Assembly: GCA_005223045.1 (NCBI GenBank)
Contig: NJBM01000010.1
Coordinates: 1 to 64,000 of the forward strand
From: Planctomycetes bacterium B3_Pla
GTDB lineage: Bacteria; Planctomycetota; Phycisphaerae; Sedimentisphaerales; Anaerobacaceae
Length of the DNA stretch: 64,000 nucleotides
Reading direction: 5' to 3'
This document shows, piece after piece, positions 36,427-42,870 of this stretch (the first letter of the stretch is position 1; each line of letters opens with the position of its first letter). The notes under the pieces are model-generated. The model was not told the DNA's origin, did no database searches, and worked only from the letters and a program-made list of their open reading frames with translations. A program made the translations under genes and the position numbers.

Positions 36427-36709
36427 AAAAAGAGACAATTGGGCTGAAAAGATAATGAACTTATGGATTGTGGCCAAAGGAGTGCTATAATGAGGCTCTG
36501 AGAGTTACAATGTGACCGCTGATACGCAGGAGAGTCTTATGGCGGACAAAGAGATAGGTTTGCTAAACACCCGGATGTATCGAGTTTTGCGCATAACCTG
36601 CACATTGGAGTGTTATCGAGATAGAAAATGGCCAAAAAGACCAGTTTTCCCGCTCTGAGGATATCTCATCCGGAGAGTTATCAGGAAAACCATATAGTAA
36701 CTTGTTAGG
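36424..36709 (+). repeat. Leader repeat, copy B (~285 bp)
   Basis: Second copy of the 35642-35925 repeat, running from CTGAAAAAGAGA to CTTGTTAGG. A perfect TATAAT lies near 36486-36491. It precedes the TIR gene pair as copy A precedes the DUF4177-YidD pair. Confidence 0.8.
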
Positions 36710-36732
36710 TAACACGAAATACCAAGCAACTG

Positions 36733-37161
36733 ATGGCACGAAAAAAGACAAACAGATGTAAGCCTTATCAGGTGTTCGTAAGTCATGCTACTGCCGACAA
36801 ATGGCTAGCTACTGTTCTTTGCGAGAAGATTGAAGCAGTTGGCGCAGCAACTTTTCGTGATGATCGGGATATAGATGGCGGCGATGACATCCCCGAGAGA
36901 ATTCGTAGTGAGATTAAGAAATCTCGAGAGTTAATTGTGTTGCTCACTCCAAACTCAACAGACAGGCCATGGGTACTAATTGAAGTCGGAGCCGCATGGG
37001 GCTGGAGCAAACAAACCAGAATAGTCGCTGTAATGTGCCATGTAGATGTAGACCCAATTCCTGGCATGATTAAAAACAAAAAGGCAATCAATATTAATGA
37101 CTGCAATGACTTTCTCTCGGAACTGAGCATTCGAGTTCGGAAACACAATGGCAAAAAATAG
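36733..37161 (+). CDS. TIR-domain protein 1
   Basis: A 142-residue protein that is almost entirely one TIR domain. VFVSHATADKWLATVLCEKI is the box 1 region, FRDDRDIDGGDDIPERI the following loop, and RELIVLLTPNSTDRPWVLIEVGAAW the region holding the presumed catalytic glutamate (E84) of NAD-cleaving TIR domains. Prokaryotic TIR proteins commonly act in phage defence by depleting NAD or making signalling nucleotides. There is no second domain, so a partner would be needed for sensing; the next gene, overlapping by 14 nt, encodes another TIR protein. The ATG at 36733 has a poor ribosome site. It follows leader copy B. Enzymatic activity is inferred from family only. Confidence 0.86.
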   Translation: MARKKTNRCKPYQVFVSHATADKWLATVLCEKIEAVGAATFRDDRDIDGGDDIPERIRSEIKKSRELIVLLTPNSTDRPWVLIEVGAAWGWSKQTRIVAVMCHVDVDPIPGMIKNKKAININDCNDFLSELSIRVRKHNGKK

Positions 37162-37762
37162 ACCTACATATGACGTTTTCATCGCATACAATCACCGCGA
37201 CAAGGAATTTGCGGTGACCGCAGCTAATGTATTACGATCTTACGGCCTATCCGTATTTTTTGACATTCAAGAGCTTCCCCGCGGTGCTAAGGTCGAAGAC
37301 GCAATTTGGGAAGCAATGGCTGAAAGCCATGCACTGGTAATTATGCTGTCCGGTGATGCCCCTACCTCATCGATGGCATTTGAACTCGGGGCAGCAAGAG
37401 CATGGAACAAGCCTATATATGGGGTGGCAACATCGAACTTAGCCCCAATCCCAGTGGTTTTGAAGCAAATTAAAGTACTGCCGATTGCGAGAATTGAAGA
37501 GGTAGCACAATCCATCTTGGACAGCCAAGAGCCTATTTCTGAAGATGATAAACTACACCTGAATGAAGCAATCCAAAAAGCTGGTATTTCAGTAGATAAG
37601 CTAGCTGTTCAACCACAGCACCTTTCAAACGTAGTAGAAGATTTCAATATGCGGAGCGGTCGAAAAATGTCAGGTGAACAGGTAATGTGGCTTCTATTAA
37701 GACTGCGTAAGCAGGGAGGTTTGTCCCTACTCAGAGCCCGTACCCGGAAGAACAAAACCTAA
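37148..37762 (+). CDS. TIR-domain protein 2 with C-terminal extension
   Basis: A 204-residue protein with a TIR domain at about 6-120: YDVFIAYNHRDKEFAVTAANVL, VFFDIQELPRGAKVEDAI, and LVIMLSGDAPTSSMAFELGAARAW with the presumed catalytic E79. An extra domain of about 80 residues follows (EDDKLHLNEAIQKAGI ... MSGEQVMWLLLRLRKQGGL), helical and basic at the end, which I do not recognise. Its start lies inside the end of TIR protein 1, so the two are co-translated, suggesting a heteromeric complex. The TIR domains differ clearly from each other, so this is not a recent duplication. The block ends right after the stop with CCTAACA. Confidence 0.84.
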   Translation: MAKNRPTYDVFIAYNHRDKEFAVTAANVLRSYGLSVFFDIQELPRGAKVEDAIWEAMAESHALVIMLSGDAPTSSMAFELGAARAWNKPIYGVATSNLAPIPVVLKQIKVLPIARIEEVAQSILDSQEPISEDDKLHLNEAIQKAGISVDKLAVQPQHLSNVVEDFNMRSGRKMSGEQVMWLLLRLRKQGGLSLLRARTRKNKT

Positions 37763-37816
37763 CAGTGACATTCAGTAGGGGAAACTAGGCGAGAAACTAG
37801 AGAAACTAGGGACAGC

Positions 37817-37935
37817 GGGACTGTTGAAAAACCTCTGAATCTATGTATAACAGGAACAAGCACCCGCATTTTTCGAACACGAATGCGTAATGTGAGCCGT
37901 CCAATACATGACAGACTGGCTTTTTCAACAGCCCC
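37817..37935. mobile_element. 119 bp MITE-like element
   Basis: Left end GGGACTGTTGAAAAA (37817-37831) is matched at the right end by the complement of GGGGCTGTTGAAAAA (37921-37935): 14 of 15 bases. ACAGC occurs immediately outside on both sides (37812-37816 and 37936-37940), as a 5 bp target duplication. There is no gene inside, so it depends on a transposase supplied elsewhere. Confidence 0.75.
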
Positions 37936-37958
37936 ACAGCCACCTATTTACGGTGACA

Positions 37959-37982
37959 GAAAAGGGTGATTGTCCCTGGTAT
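37959..37982 (+). repeat. 24 bp direct repeat, left copy
   Basis: Starts GAAAAGGGTGATTGTCCC and matches 38479-38502 at 22 of 24 positions. The pair brackets the DUF3788-like gene. Confidence 0.7.
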
Positions 37983-38043
37983 GTGCTTGGCGTAGTTTGG
38001 GTTCTTATACGGAACCGTATATACATTGTTATTGGAGAATCAC

Positions 38044-38469
38044 TTGTCAACCGAGAAACCCATTCTAAAAGACGCGGACCAGTATCCAACGGAAGAAGTA
38101 GTCTATTCCTGCATTGGAAAGAAGAAAGCACTGTGGATATCATTTTTCGATGCCCTCCATGAGCAACATCCCGATTTTTCCCAAGAATGGAGATATTACA
38201 AGGACGGCAAGAACTGGCTCATGAAAGTGACAAGGAAATCGAAGACGATATTCTGGCTTTCCGTGTGGAAGAATGCTTTCAAGATCACATTCTATTTTTC
38301 GGATAAGGCCGAAGAGTTGATCAACCACAGTGAGGTTCCGGATGACCTGAAGAAAGAGTTTAAGAATGGCAAGCGGTATGGGAAGATCCGCGGATTGACG
38401 ATCGTCTTTGGCAAAAAGAAGGATATCGAATACGCCGAAGCATTGATCGCCATCAGACTTAAGATGTGA
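38044..38469 (+). CDS. DUF3788-like protein
   Basis: A 141-residue soluble protein. LWISFFDALHEQHPDFSQEWRYYKDGKNWLMKVTRKSKTIFW is close to the DUF3788 pattern, and KITFYFSDKAEELINHSEVPDD and YGKIRGLTIVF fit its second half. The family is small and without known function; it shares the look of YjbR/MmcQ-type proteins that bind nucleic acids or ligands. I chose TTG 38044 because GGAG lies 6 nt upstream; an in-frame TTG at 38026 exists further up. It stands alone between 24 bp direct repeats (37959 and 38479), suggesting arrival or excision as a unit. Confidence 0.75.
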   Translation: MSTEKPILKDADQYPTEEVVYSCIGKKKALWISFFDALHEQHPDFSQEWRYYKDGKNWLMKVTRKSKTIFWLSVWKNAFKITFYFSDKAEELINHSEVPDDLKKEFKNGKRYGKIRGLTIVFGKKKDIEYAEALIAIRLKM

Positions 38470-38478
38470 ATCTGTGTA

Positions 38479-38502
38479 GAAAAGGGTCACTGTCCCTGGT
38501 AT
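38479..38502 (+). repeat. 24 bp direct repeat, right copy
   Basis: Starts GAAAAGGGTCACTGTCCC, 10 bases after the stop of the DUF3788-like gene. Confidence 0.7.
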
Positions 38503-38550
38503 CACCCTTAGAATCATTCATTATTCATCTTTCAAGCTGGAGATAGAATT

Positions 38551-38940
38551 ATGACTCAGCCAAATACACTTTTTATCCTCGCGAAGATGGGGCTAAAAGA
38601 CACAGACAAAAGCGGCGTATCTGAGTCCCATATGTGGCTGCTTGATGACCATGAAGAATCAATGGAATATGTGTCACTTCACATGTCCAAGGCGGATTGT
38701 GCATACATAGGTGGTCGGATTATCGAAGTTCGTTTAGCTACCAATAGCGAGATTAAAGAACACCAGGATCTCATGGTAAAGAATGGTAAGGGGCCAATGT
38801 GCATCACCGATGGGCGAAAGGTTGTTGTATTTCGTCGTAACCCTAGACGGAAGACGCCTTGGCCAAAGCATGCAAAGACCAATCCGAGGGCGTATAAATG
38901 TATTGGTTACGTCGCTTGGAATAATGCGGGTGATAGTTAG
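38551..38940 (+). CDS. Hypothetical protein
   Basis: Not recognised. The 129-residue protein starts MTQPNTLFILAKMGL, contains SHMWLLDDHEESMEYVSLH and YIGGRIIEVRLATNSEIKEHQ, and ends KTNPRAYKCIGYVAW. GGAG lies at good distance before the ATG, supporting the start. The mix of charged and aromatic residues suggests a compact soluble alpha/beta protein, perhaps with a nucleotide- or nucleic-acid-binding role, but that is a guess. It is in the AT-richer accessory island, in the same direction as all its neighbours from 34.3 kb to 39.7 kb. Confidence 0.7.
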   Translation: MTQPNTLFILAKMGLKDTDKSGVSESHMWLLDDHEESMEYVSLHMSKADCAYIGGRIIEVRLATNSEIKEHQDLMVKNGKGPMCITDGRKVVVFRRNPRRKTPWPKHAKTNPRAYKCIGYVAWNNAGDS

Positions 38941-39036
38941 CTCTTACCCGCCCATAACCAGTGGGTCAACATGATGCACAGAAGCTCGGCATTTGTGCGC
39001 CTGTTACCCTTGTCGTTAACCGGACAGGAGACTAAG

Positions 39037-39726
39037 GTGAACACAAACGTTGCGAAGCCCGCCAAGGTGGCGATCATCGGTGCCAGCGGAAGATACGGCG
39101 AGGGGATCCTCGCCCGAGCCGAGGAGATCGGCGTCGAAGCGGTTGTGGTTACGCGGTCGCCGCACAAGTTCAGAGACGCCAAGCCGACGACTACGGTAGT
39201 CGAGGCGCAGTTGGATGAAGAGGAGAAGCTGAGGGAAGCGTTTACGGGCTGCGACGGCGTCATCTCGGCCCTCGGCGATGACAGGAAGAAGCGGCCGAAG
39301 ACACATAACCTCCCGCACGTCTGGAACGCCATGAAGGCTGCCGGCGTGACAAAGTACATCGGCATGGGATCGGGACCGATGCTGATGCCCGGCGAGAAGC
39401 GTCGGGGGTGGTTCCAGCGCTCCGTTCAACCCCTGCTGATCGTGATGAAGCTCTTTGGCGTTGATTTTCTGGAACAGAACGAGTGGGAGCGCGACAGTCT
39501 GCTCACGGGCACGAACGGCGCCGATGGCCTGACGTGGGTGCTCACCAGGCCGGTGAGGCCTATGAAGACTCCCTTTGTAGGAGCCTACGCACATAAGGAT
39601 AAGCGCGGCCCGATGAACTGTTCGATCTACGACCACGGCGACTTTTGCCTGTACTGCGTGGCATCGAGCGAGTGGGACAAGCTTGCGCCGCATGTCAGCT
39701 CCGGGCCGCAGCCAAAGAAGAAGTAG
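39037..39726 (+). CDS. NAD(P)-binding NmrA/atypical SDR-like protein
   Basis: A 229-residue protein of the atypical short-chain dehydrogenase type. KVAIIGASGRYGEGILARAEEIG is the GxxGxxG dinucleotide-binding turn, followed by VVVTRSPHKF (second strand with the phosphate-sensing arginine), GCDGVISALGDD and MKAAGVTKYIGMGSG. GTG 39037 is preferred because GGAG lies 6 nt upstream and the family starts there; the ATG at 38971 would add a non-homologous leader. These proteins act as oxidoreductases or redox sensors. GC content is closer to the core genes than its left neighbours, so it may mark the right part of the island. Confidence 0.85.
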   Translation: MNTNVAKPAKVAIIGASGRYGEGILARAEEIGVEAVVVTRSPHKFRDAKPTTTVVEAQLDEEEKLREAFTGCDGVISALGDDRKKRPKTHNLPHVWNAMKAAGVTKYIGMGSGPMLMPGEKRRGWFQRSVQPLLIVMKLFGVDFLEQNEWERDSLLTGTNGADGLTWVLTRPVRPMKTPFVGAYAHKDKRGPMNCSIYDHGDFCLYCVASSEWDKLAPHVSSGPQPKKK

Positions 39727-40749
39727 GATCCCGCAAATTGTCACGTTCGTGAGCGATCATAATGAAGCTCCGCGGGGACATACCAGCTAACAAGCGGGAT
39801 GCAGGCGACGCTTGACGTCGCGCCTAATCCGCGACGTTATCCGATTTGCGTTGAGGCCTGCCGGATTCGATGAGATTGGATGGCATGTATGAAGTTGGCT
39901 TCTGAATTACGAGGAAAAGGGGGGAGAAACAAGTAAAAGAGCAAAAGTAAAAAGGTAAAAAGGTAAAAGGCGAGGGGAACCAGGCTTTGCGGCTATGAGC
40001 TTTTTGAAAAAACAAAGCCAATTTTCCACGTGCCCAAATAGGCGTAAATGCATATGTCACATAACATTATGAGGACACACTGCGATTTCGGGGACGAAAA
40101 AACAAAGCCAATCTCGTATTGCGTATTGCGTATGTCGTATATCGTATCCTGAAAAAACAAACTTGTCCTGAGCGTAGTCGAATGGAGCCAATTTCAAATT
40201 CCCCGCGTGCCGGGGAATTCTGACCCCGATTATGCAAAACAAAGCCAATTATCTCGTATTGCGTATTGCGTATTGCGTATCCTGAAAAAACAAACTTGTC
40301 CTGAGCGTAGTCGAATGGAGCCAATTTCAAAATCCCCGCGTGCCGGGGAATTCTGACCCCGATTATGCAAAACAAAGCCAATTCGCAGAAGTCGGAATGA
40401 GCGTAAGCATTTGTGTATCAAGATGTTAGGGGGATATATCTCTCCGAAGGCTCCGGAAAACAAAGCCAATTCAAAGCCTGTCCTGAGCATAGTCGAATGG
40501 GCCAATTTCCAAATTCCGCAAGCACGCCGAGGCAGCGGGAAGTCAAGGAAAAGGGATCAGGAACGAACGGTGCTTTCTTGAACAGTGCATCGGGGCATTG
40601 CCTGTTACCGGGGGCGGTCGGCCGGGGGTGAAAATGCCGCCGGGGCAAGGCAAAACGACAAATTTTGAAAAAGTGCTTGTTTTTGGAGGGAAAAATCGTT
40701 AGCATTCTGTGTTTTGCATTTAGTGGTTGGCAGAATAGGAGAAAGACCA
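39727..40749. repeat. Repeat field before rplS
   Basis: About 1 kb without genes. It has five copies of the AAAACAAAGCCAATT repeat (about 40010, 40097, 40235, 40368, 40457), runs of the CGTATTG unit (about 40117 and 40255), two hairpins of the form CCCCGCGTGCCGGGG, and a lysine-like purine run AAAAAGGTAAAAAGGTAAAAG near 39950-39970. Frames through it translate as repeat-derived peptides and were not called. Confidence 0.75.
40097..40371. repeat. Tandem duplication of a ~135 bp composite unit
   Basis: The unit, from AAAACAAAGCCAAT through the CGTATTG run, ACAAACTTGTCCTGAGCG, GTCGAATGGAGCC and CCCCGCGTGCCGGGG to GACCCCGATTATGC, occurs twice back to back (about 40097-40234 and 40235-40371) with only a few differences. 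Confidence 0.8.
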
Positions 40750-41118
40750 GTGAAAACTGAAATACTGGATGCCGTTGAAAGTAAGAGTCTCAAGGACAAG
40801 GTCCCTCACTTCGAGATAGGCGATGTAGTGGACGTTCACTGCCGGATCAAAGAGGGCGACAAGCAGCGCACGCAGATATTTACCGGCACGGTCATCGCCC
40901 GCAAGGGCCGGGGGGTTAACGAAACCTTCACCGTCCGGCGAATCGTCAATAACGAGGGCGTCGAGCGAATCTTCCCGCTGCATTCGCCCAACGTCCTGAA
41001 TGTAAGAGCGATCCGAAGCGGCAAAACACGACGGGCGAAGCTGTATTACCTGCGCAAGCGAACGGGCAAAGCCGTCAGACTGGCCCAGCGGCACAGCACT
41101 CACACTGTCTCAAAGTAA
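40750..41118 (+). CDS. rplS: Ribosomal protein L19
   Basis: L19 sits at the 30S-50S interface. The 122-residue protein has FEIGDVVDVHCRIKEGDKQRT, IFTGTVIARKGRGVNETFTVRRI, GVERIFPLHSPNV and KLYYLRKRTGKAVR, all characteristic. GTG 40750 is the start: GGAG lies 9 nt upstream, and L19 proteins begin at this point. Normally rplS follows trmD in the rpsP-rimM-trmD-rplS operon; here trmD is 11 kb to the left on the opposite strand. rplS is followed by yraN and tatD in the same direction. Confidence 0.97.
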   Translation: MKTEILDAVESKSLKDKVPHFEIGDVVDVHCRIKEGDKQRTQIFTGTVIARKGRGVNETFTVRRIVNNEGVERIFPLHSPNVLNVRAIRSGKTRRAKLYYLRKRTGKAVRLAQRHSTHTVSK

Positions 41119-41130
41119 CAAGAGAAGGAG

Positions 41131-41203
41131 TTTTGAGTGCCTGGTTTTGAGTTTTGAGTCTGTGGATGGGTGAGCTAAACACTCAAAACTCAGAACTCAA
41201 AAC
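41131..41203. repeat. Inverted TTTTGAGT repeats between rplS and yraN
   Basis: GTTTTGAGTTTTGAGT (41144-41159) faces ACTCAAAACTCAGAACTCAAAAC (41181-41203) around a 21-base loop, with another TTTTGAGT at 41131. The RNA would form a long AU-rich stem in front of yraN. Confidence 0.65.
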
Positions 41204-41237
41204 TTAACATGGGAGGTGCCACATACGAAACCTGCTG

Positions 41238-41621
41238 GTGAACAGGCCCGGACTGTTAGCAGACAGGAAGCTGCTCGGCCGATGGGGGGAAAAACGCTGC
41301 GAGAAGTTCCTCAAGCGCAAGGGTCTGAAAACACTCACCCGCAATTTTTCGTGCAAGACCGGCGAGATAGACCTGATTATGGTCGATGCCGACCGGACCA
41401 TCGTCTTCGTCGAGGTAAAGACCAGAGCGGATGAGAGTTTCGGCCCCTCGGAGTCGGCGATCACCACCGGCAAGAAAACCAGATTGACCCGGGCCGCACG
41501 CTACTTCCTCGTCACCAACGAGATTGAGGACCGCCCCTTGCGCTTCGACGTCGTGATGGTCATATTAGGCGAAAAAGCCCCCCCGCAGATAAGACACTAC
41601 GAAAACGCTTTTGTGCCGTAG
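41238..41621 (+). CDS. yraN: YraN family (UPF0102) endonuclease-like protein
   Basis: A 127-residue protein of the YraN/UPF0102 family, which has a PD-(D/E)XK-like fold related to archaeal Holliday-junction resolvases. LGRWGEKRCEKFLKRKGLKTL, NFSCKTGEIDLIMVD, IVFVEVKTRADESFG and LRFDVVMV follow the family order, with the GEID...EVK catalytic set intact. Its cellular role is not settled; it usually lies near rplS and rnhB, as here next to rplS. GTG 41238 lies 20 nt beyond a strong GGGAGGT, which is too far; a start a few codons earlier on a weak codon is possible. It is followed by tatD after 5 nt. Confidence 0.92.
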   Translation: MNRPGLLADRKLLGRWGEKRCEKFLKRKGLKTLTRNFSCKTGEIDLIMVDADRTIVFVEVKTRADESFGPSESAITTGKKTRLTRAARYFLVTNEIEDRPLRFDVVMVILGEKAPPQIRHYENAFVP

Positions 41622-41626
41622 GGACG

Positions 41627-42409
41627 ATGGAACTGATTGATACACATTGTCATTTGACGTTTGAGCAGTTGGCCGGGGATGTCGATGCCGTCGTGGAGCG
41701 GAGTATTGCCGCCGGGGTGACTGGCTGGATAACGGTTGGGACCGATTCTCAGGAGAACCGAAGGGCCGTCGAGCTTGCAAACAGATTCGAGAACATGTAC
41801 GCCGCAGTCGGGGTTCACCCGCACGAAGCCAAAGTCGTTACGGGCGAGACTATCACCGATTTGAAGGAGCTTGCTCAGAACGAAAAGGTCGTCGCCGTCG
41901 GTGAGACGGGGCTTGACTTTCATTACAACTTCTCGAAGCAGCCCGACCAGAGACGGGCCTTTGCCGCCCAACTGAAAATCGCCCGCCAGGTGAATCTGCC
42001 GGTAATAGTGCATTGCCGGGAGGCGTTCGCCGATACGATGGACATTTTGGAGCAGTTCATTCGGCTGGAAGGCCGGCTGCCAGGGGTGGTGTTTCACTGC
42101 TTTAGCGGCTCAGCCGAGCAGGCAAGAATCGTTCTCGACTACGGTTTCTATATCTCTCTTACCGGTGTAGTGACTTTCAAGAACGCCGAAGAGATTCGCC
42201 GGGCTGCTGAGATTGTGCCGACCGACCGATTGATGCTCGAGACCGATTGTCCATACATGTCACCCGAGCCGATGCGAAAGCAGAAGATAAACGAGCCTGC
42301 CCTGATGATTCACACCGCCCGCCGTTTAGCCGAACTAAAAGAGATGGACCCAACCGATTTCGCCGAGGCAGTGACCGCCACCAGCAAGAGTTTCTTTGAC
42401 CTCCCCTGA
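41627..42409 (+). CDS. tatD: TatD family metal-dependent deoxyribonuclease
   Basis: A TIM-barrel metallohydrolase with 3'-5' DNA exonuclease activity in known members. MELIDTHCHLTFEQL gives the DxHxH metal site, VGVHPHEAK and VGETGLDFHY the second part, VIVHCREAF and FHCFSGSAEQARIVL the histidine ligands, and LMLETDCPYMSPEP the last Asp. The full 260 residues are present. The ATG is 5 nt after the yraN stop with TAGGGACG as ribosome site, so the two are co-transcribed. Proposed roles are DNA repair and RNA trimming; it is not tied to Tat export despite the name. Confidence 0.95.
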   Translation: MELIDTHCHLTFEQLAGDVDAVVERSIAAGVTGWITVGTDSQENRRAVELANRFENMYAAVGVHPHEAKVVTGETITDLKELAQNEKVVAVGETGLDFHYNFSKQPDQRRAFAAQLKIARQVNLPVIVHCREAFADTMDILEQFIRLEGRLPGVVFHCFSGSAEQARIVLDYGFYISLTGVVTFKNAEEIRRAAEIVPTDRLMLETDCPYMSPEPMRKQKINEPALMIHTARRLAELKEMDPTDFAEAVTATSKSFFDLP

Positions 42410-42433
42410 GTGAACACCTGACGCCCCCTCGGC

Positions 42434-42625
42434 CTATTGTGTTTGGAGAATATGCACTGCGCCGCGTTCTCTGTCCCGTCGCTCTTGAGGGCAGCCGGCG
42501 TAGGTTGAGCCCCAAAAGGAAGTCTTGGGCCAGCCTTTGTCCCGGTCGTTGAGGTGGCGATTTATAAAAGCCTCGGTCTCAAGCTTGGCTCTGCGACCTA
42601 TTCTGATTATATCTTGTGAATCCAT
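42434..42625 (-). CDS. Possible small protein (63 residues)
   Basis: A short frame starting MDSQDIIRIGRRAKLETEAFINRHL, which looks like a natural amphipathic helix, continuing basic and rich in Trp and Gly (KGWPKTSFWGSTYAG). GGAAAG lies about 12 nt before the ATG. It is convergent with tatD. No family is recognised, but the N-terminal half has a protein-like composition. Confidence 0.4.
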   Translation of the reverse strand: MDSQDIIRIGRRAKLETEAFINRHLNDRDKGWPKTSFWGSTYAGCPQERRDRERGAVHILQTQ

Positions 42626-42776
42626 AGCAAGGGTCTTTCCCTGATAATCTCAAAAACCGGCAAATTTTCTTTCTTTCATATATATAGACGCTCGTATTCG
42701 TTTTTTATTGACGGATTTTTGAAAAAATTCTCGATATTGAAAGAAAAGTTGGCACGCCCTGCATAATTCCGGTGAT

Positions 42777-42821
42777 AAAAAAAGCGGCGCTTTCTTACCC
42801 ACGTAAGAGGTAAGAAGCGCC
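42777..42821 (-). terminator. Rho-independent terminator of the cytochrome c gene
   Basis: On the minus strand GGCGCTTCTTACC pairs with GGTAAG-AAAGCGCC (one bulged base), followed by a GC pair and seven T. It lies 50 bases after the cytochrome stop. Confidence 0.8.
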
Positions 42822-42870
42822 ACCTGTCGCGCTGCTGATCTAAAGCTCTGCCCCGCCGGTCCGGAAAGAC

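Noticed and set aside
36376-36709. Integron attC site
   Set aside because: The end motifs fit but the length (~330 bp) is well above the known range, copies lack a matching second pair of inner arms, and there is no integrase in the window. Kept only as a finding about boundaries.
39950-40500. CRISPR array
   Set aside because: Repeats are present but spacing is irregular, spacers are repeated too, and no cas gene is in the window.
40067-40505. Three similar minus-strand frames as a gene family
   Set aside because: They are the same tandem ~135 bp repeat read through, not independent proteins.
41210-41240. ATA start codon for yraN behind GGGAGGT
   Set aside because: The spacing would be good, but ATA starts are almost unknown in bacteria. 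GTG 41238 was kept, with the doubt noted.
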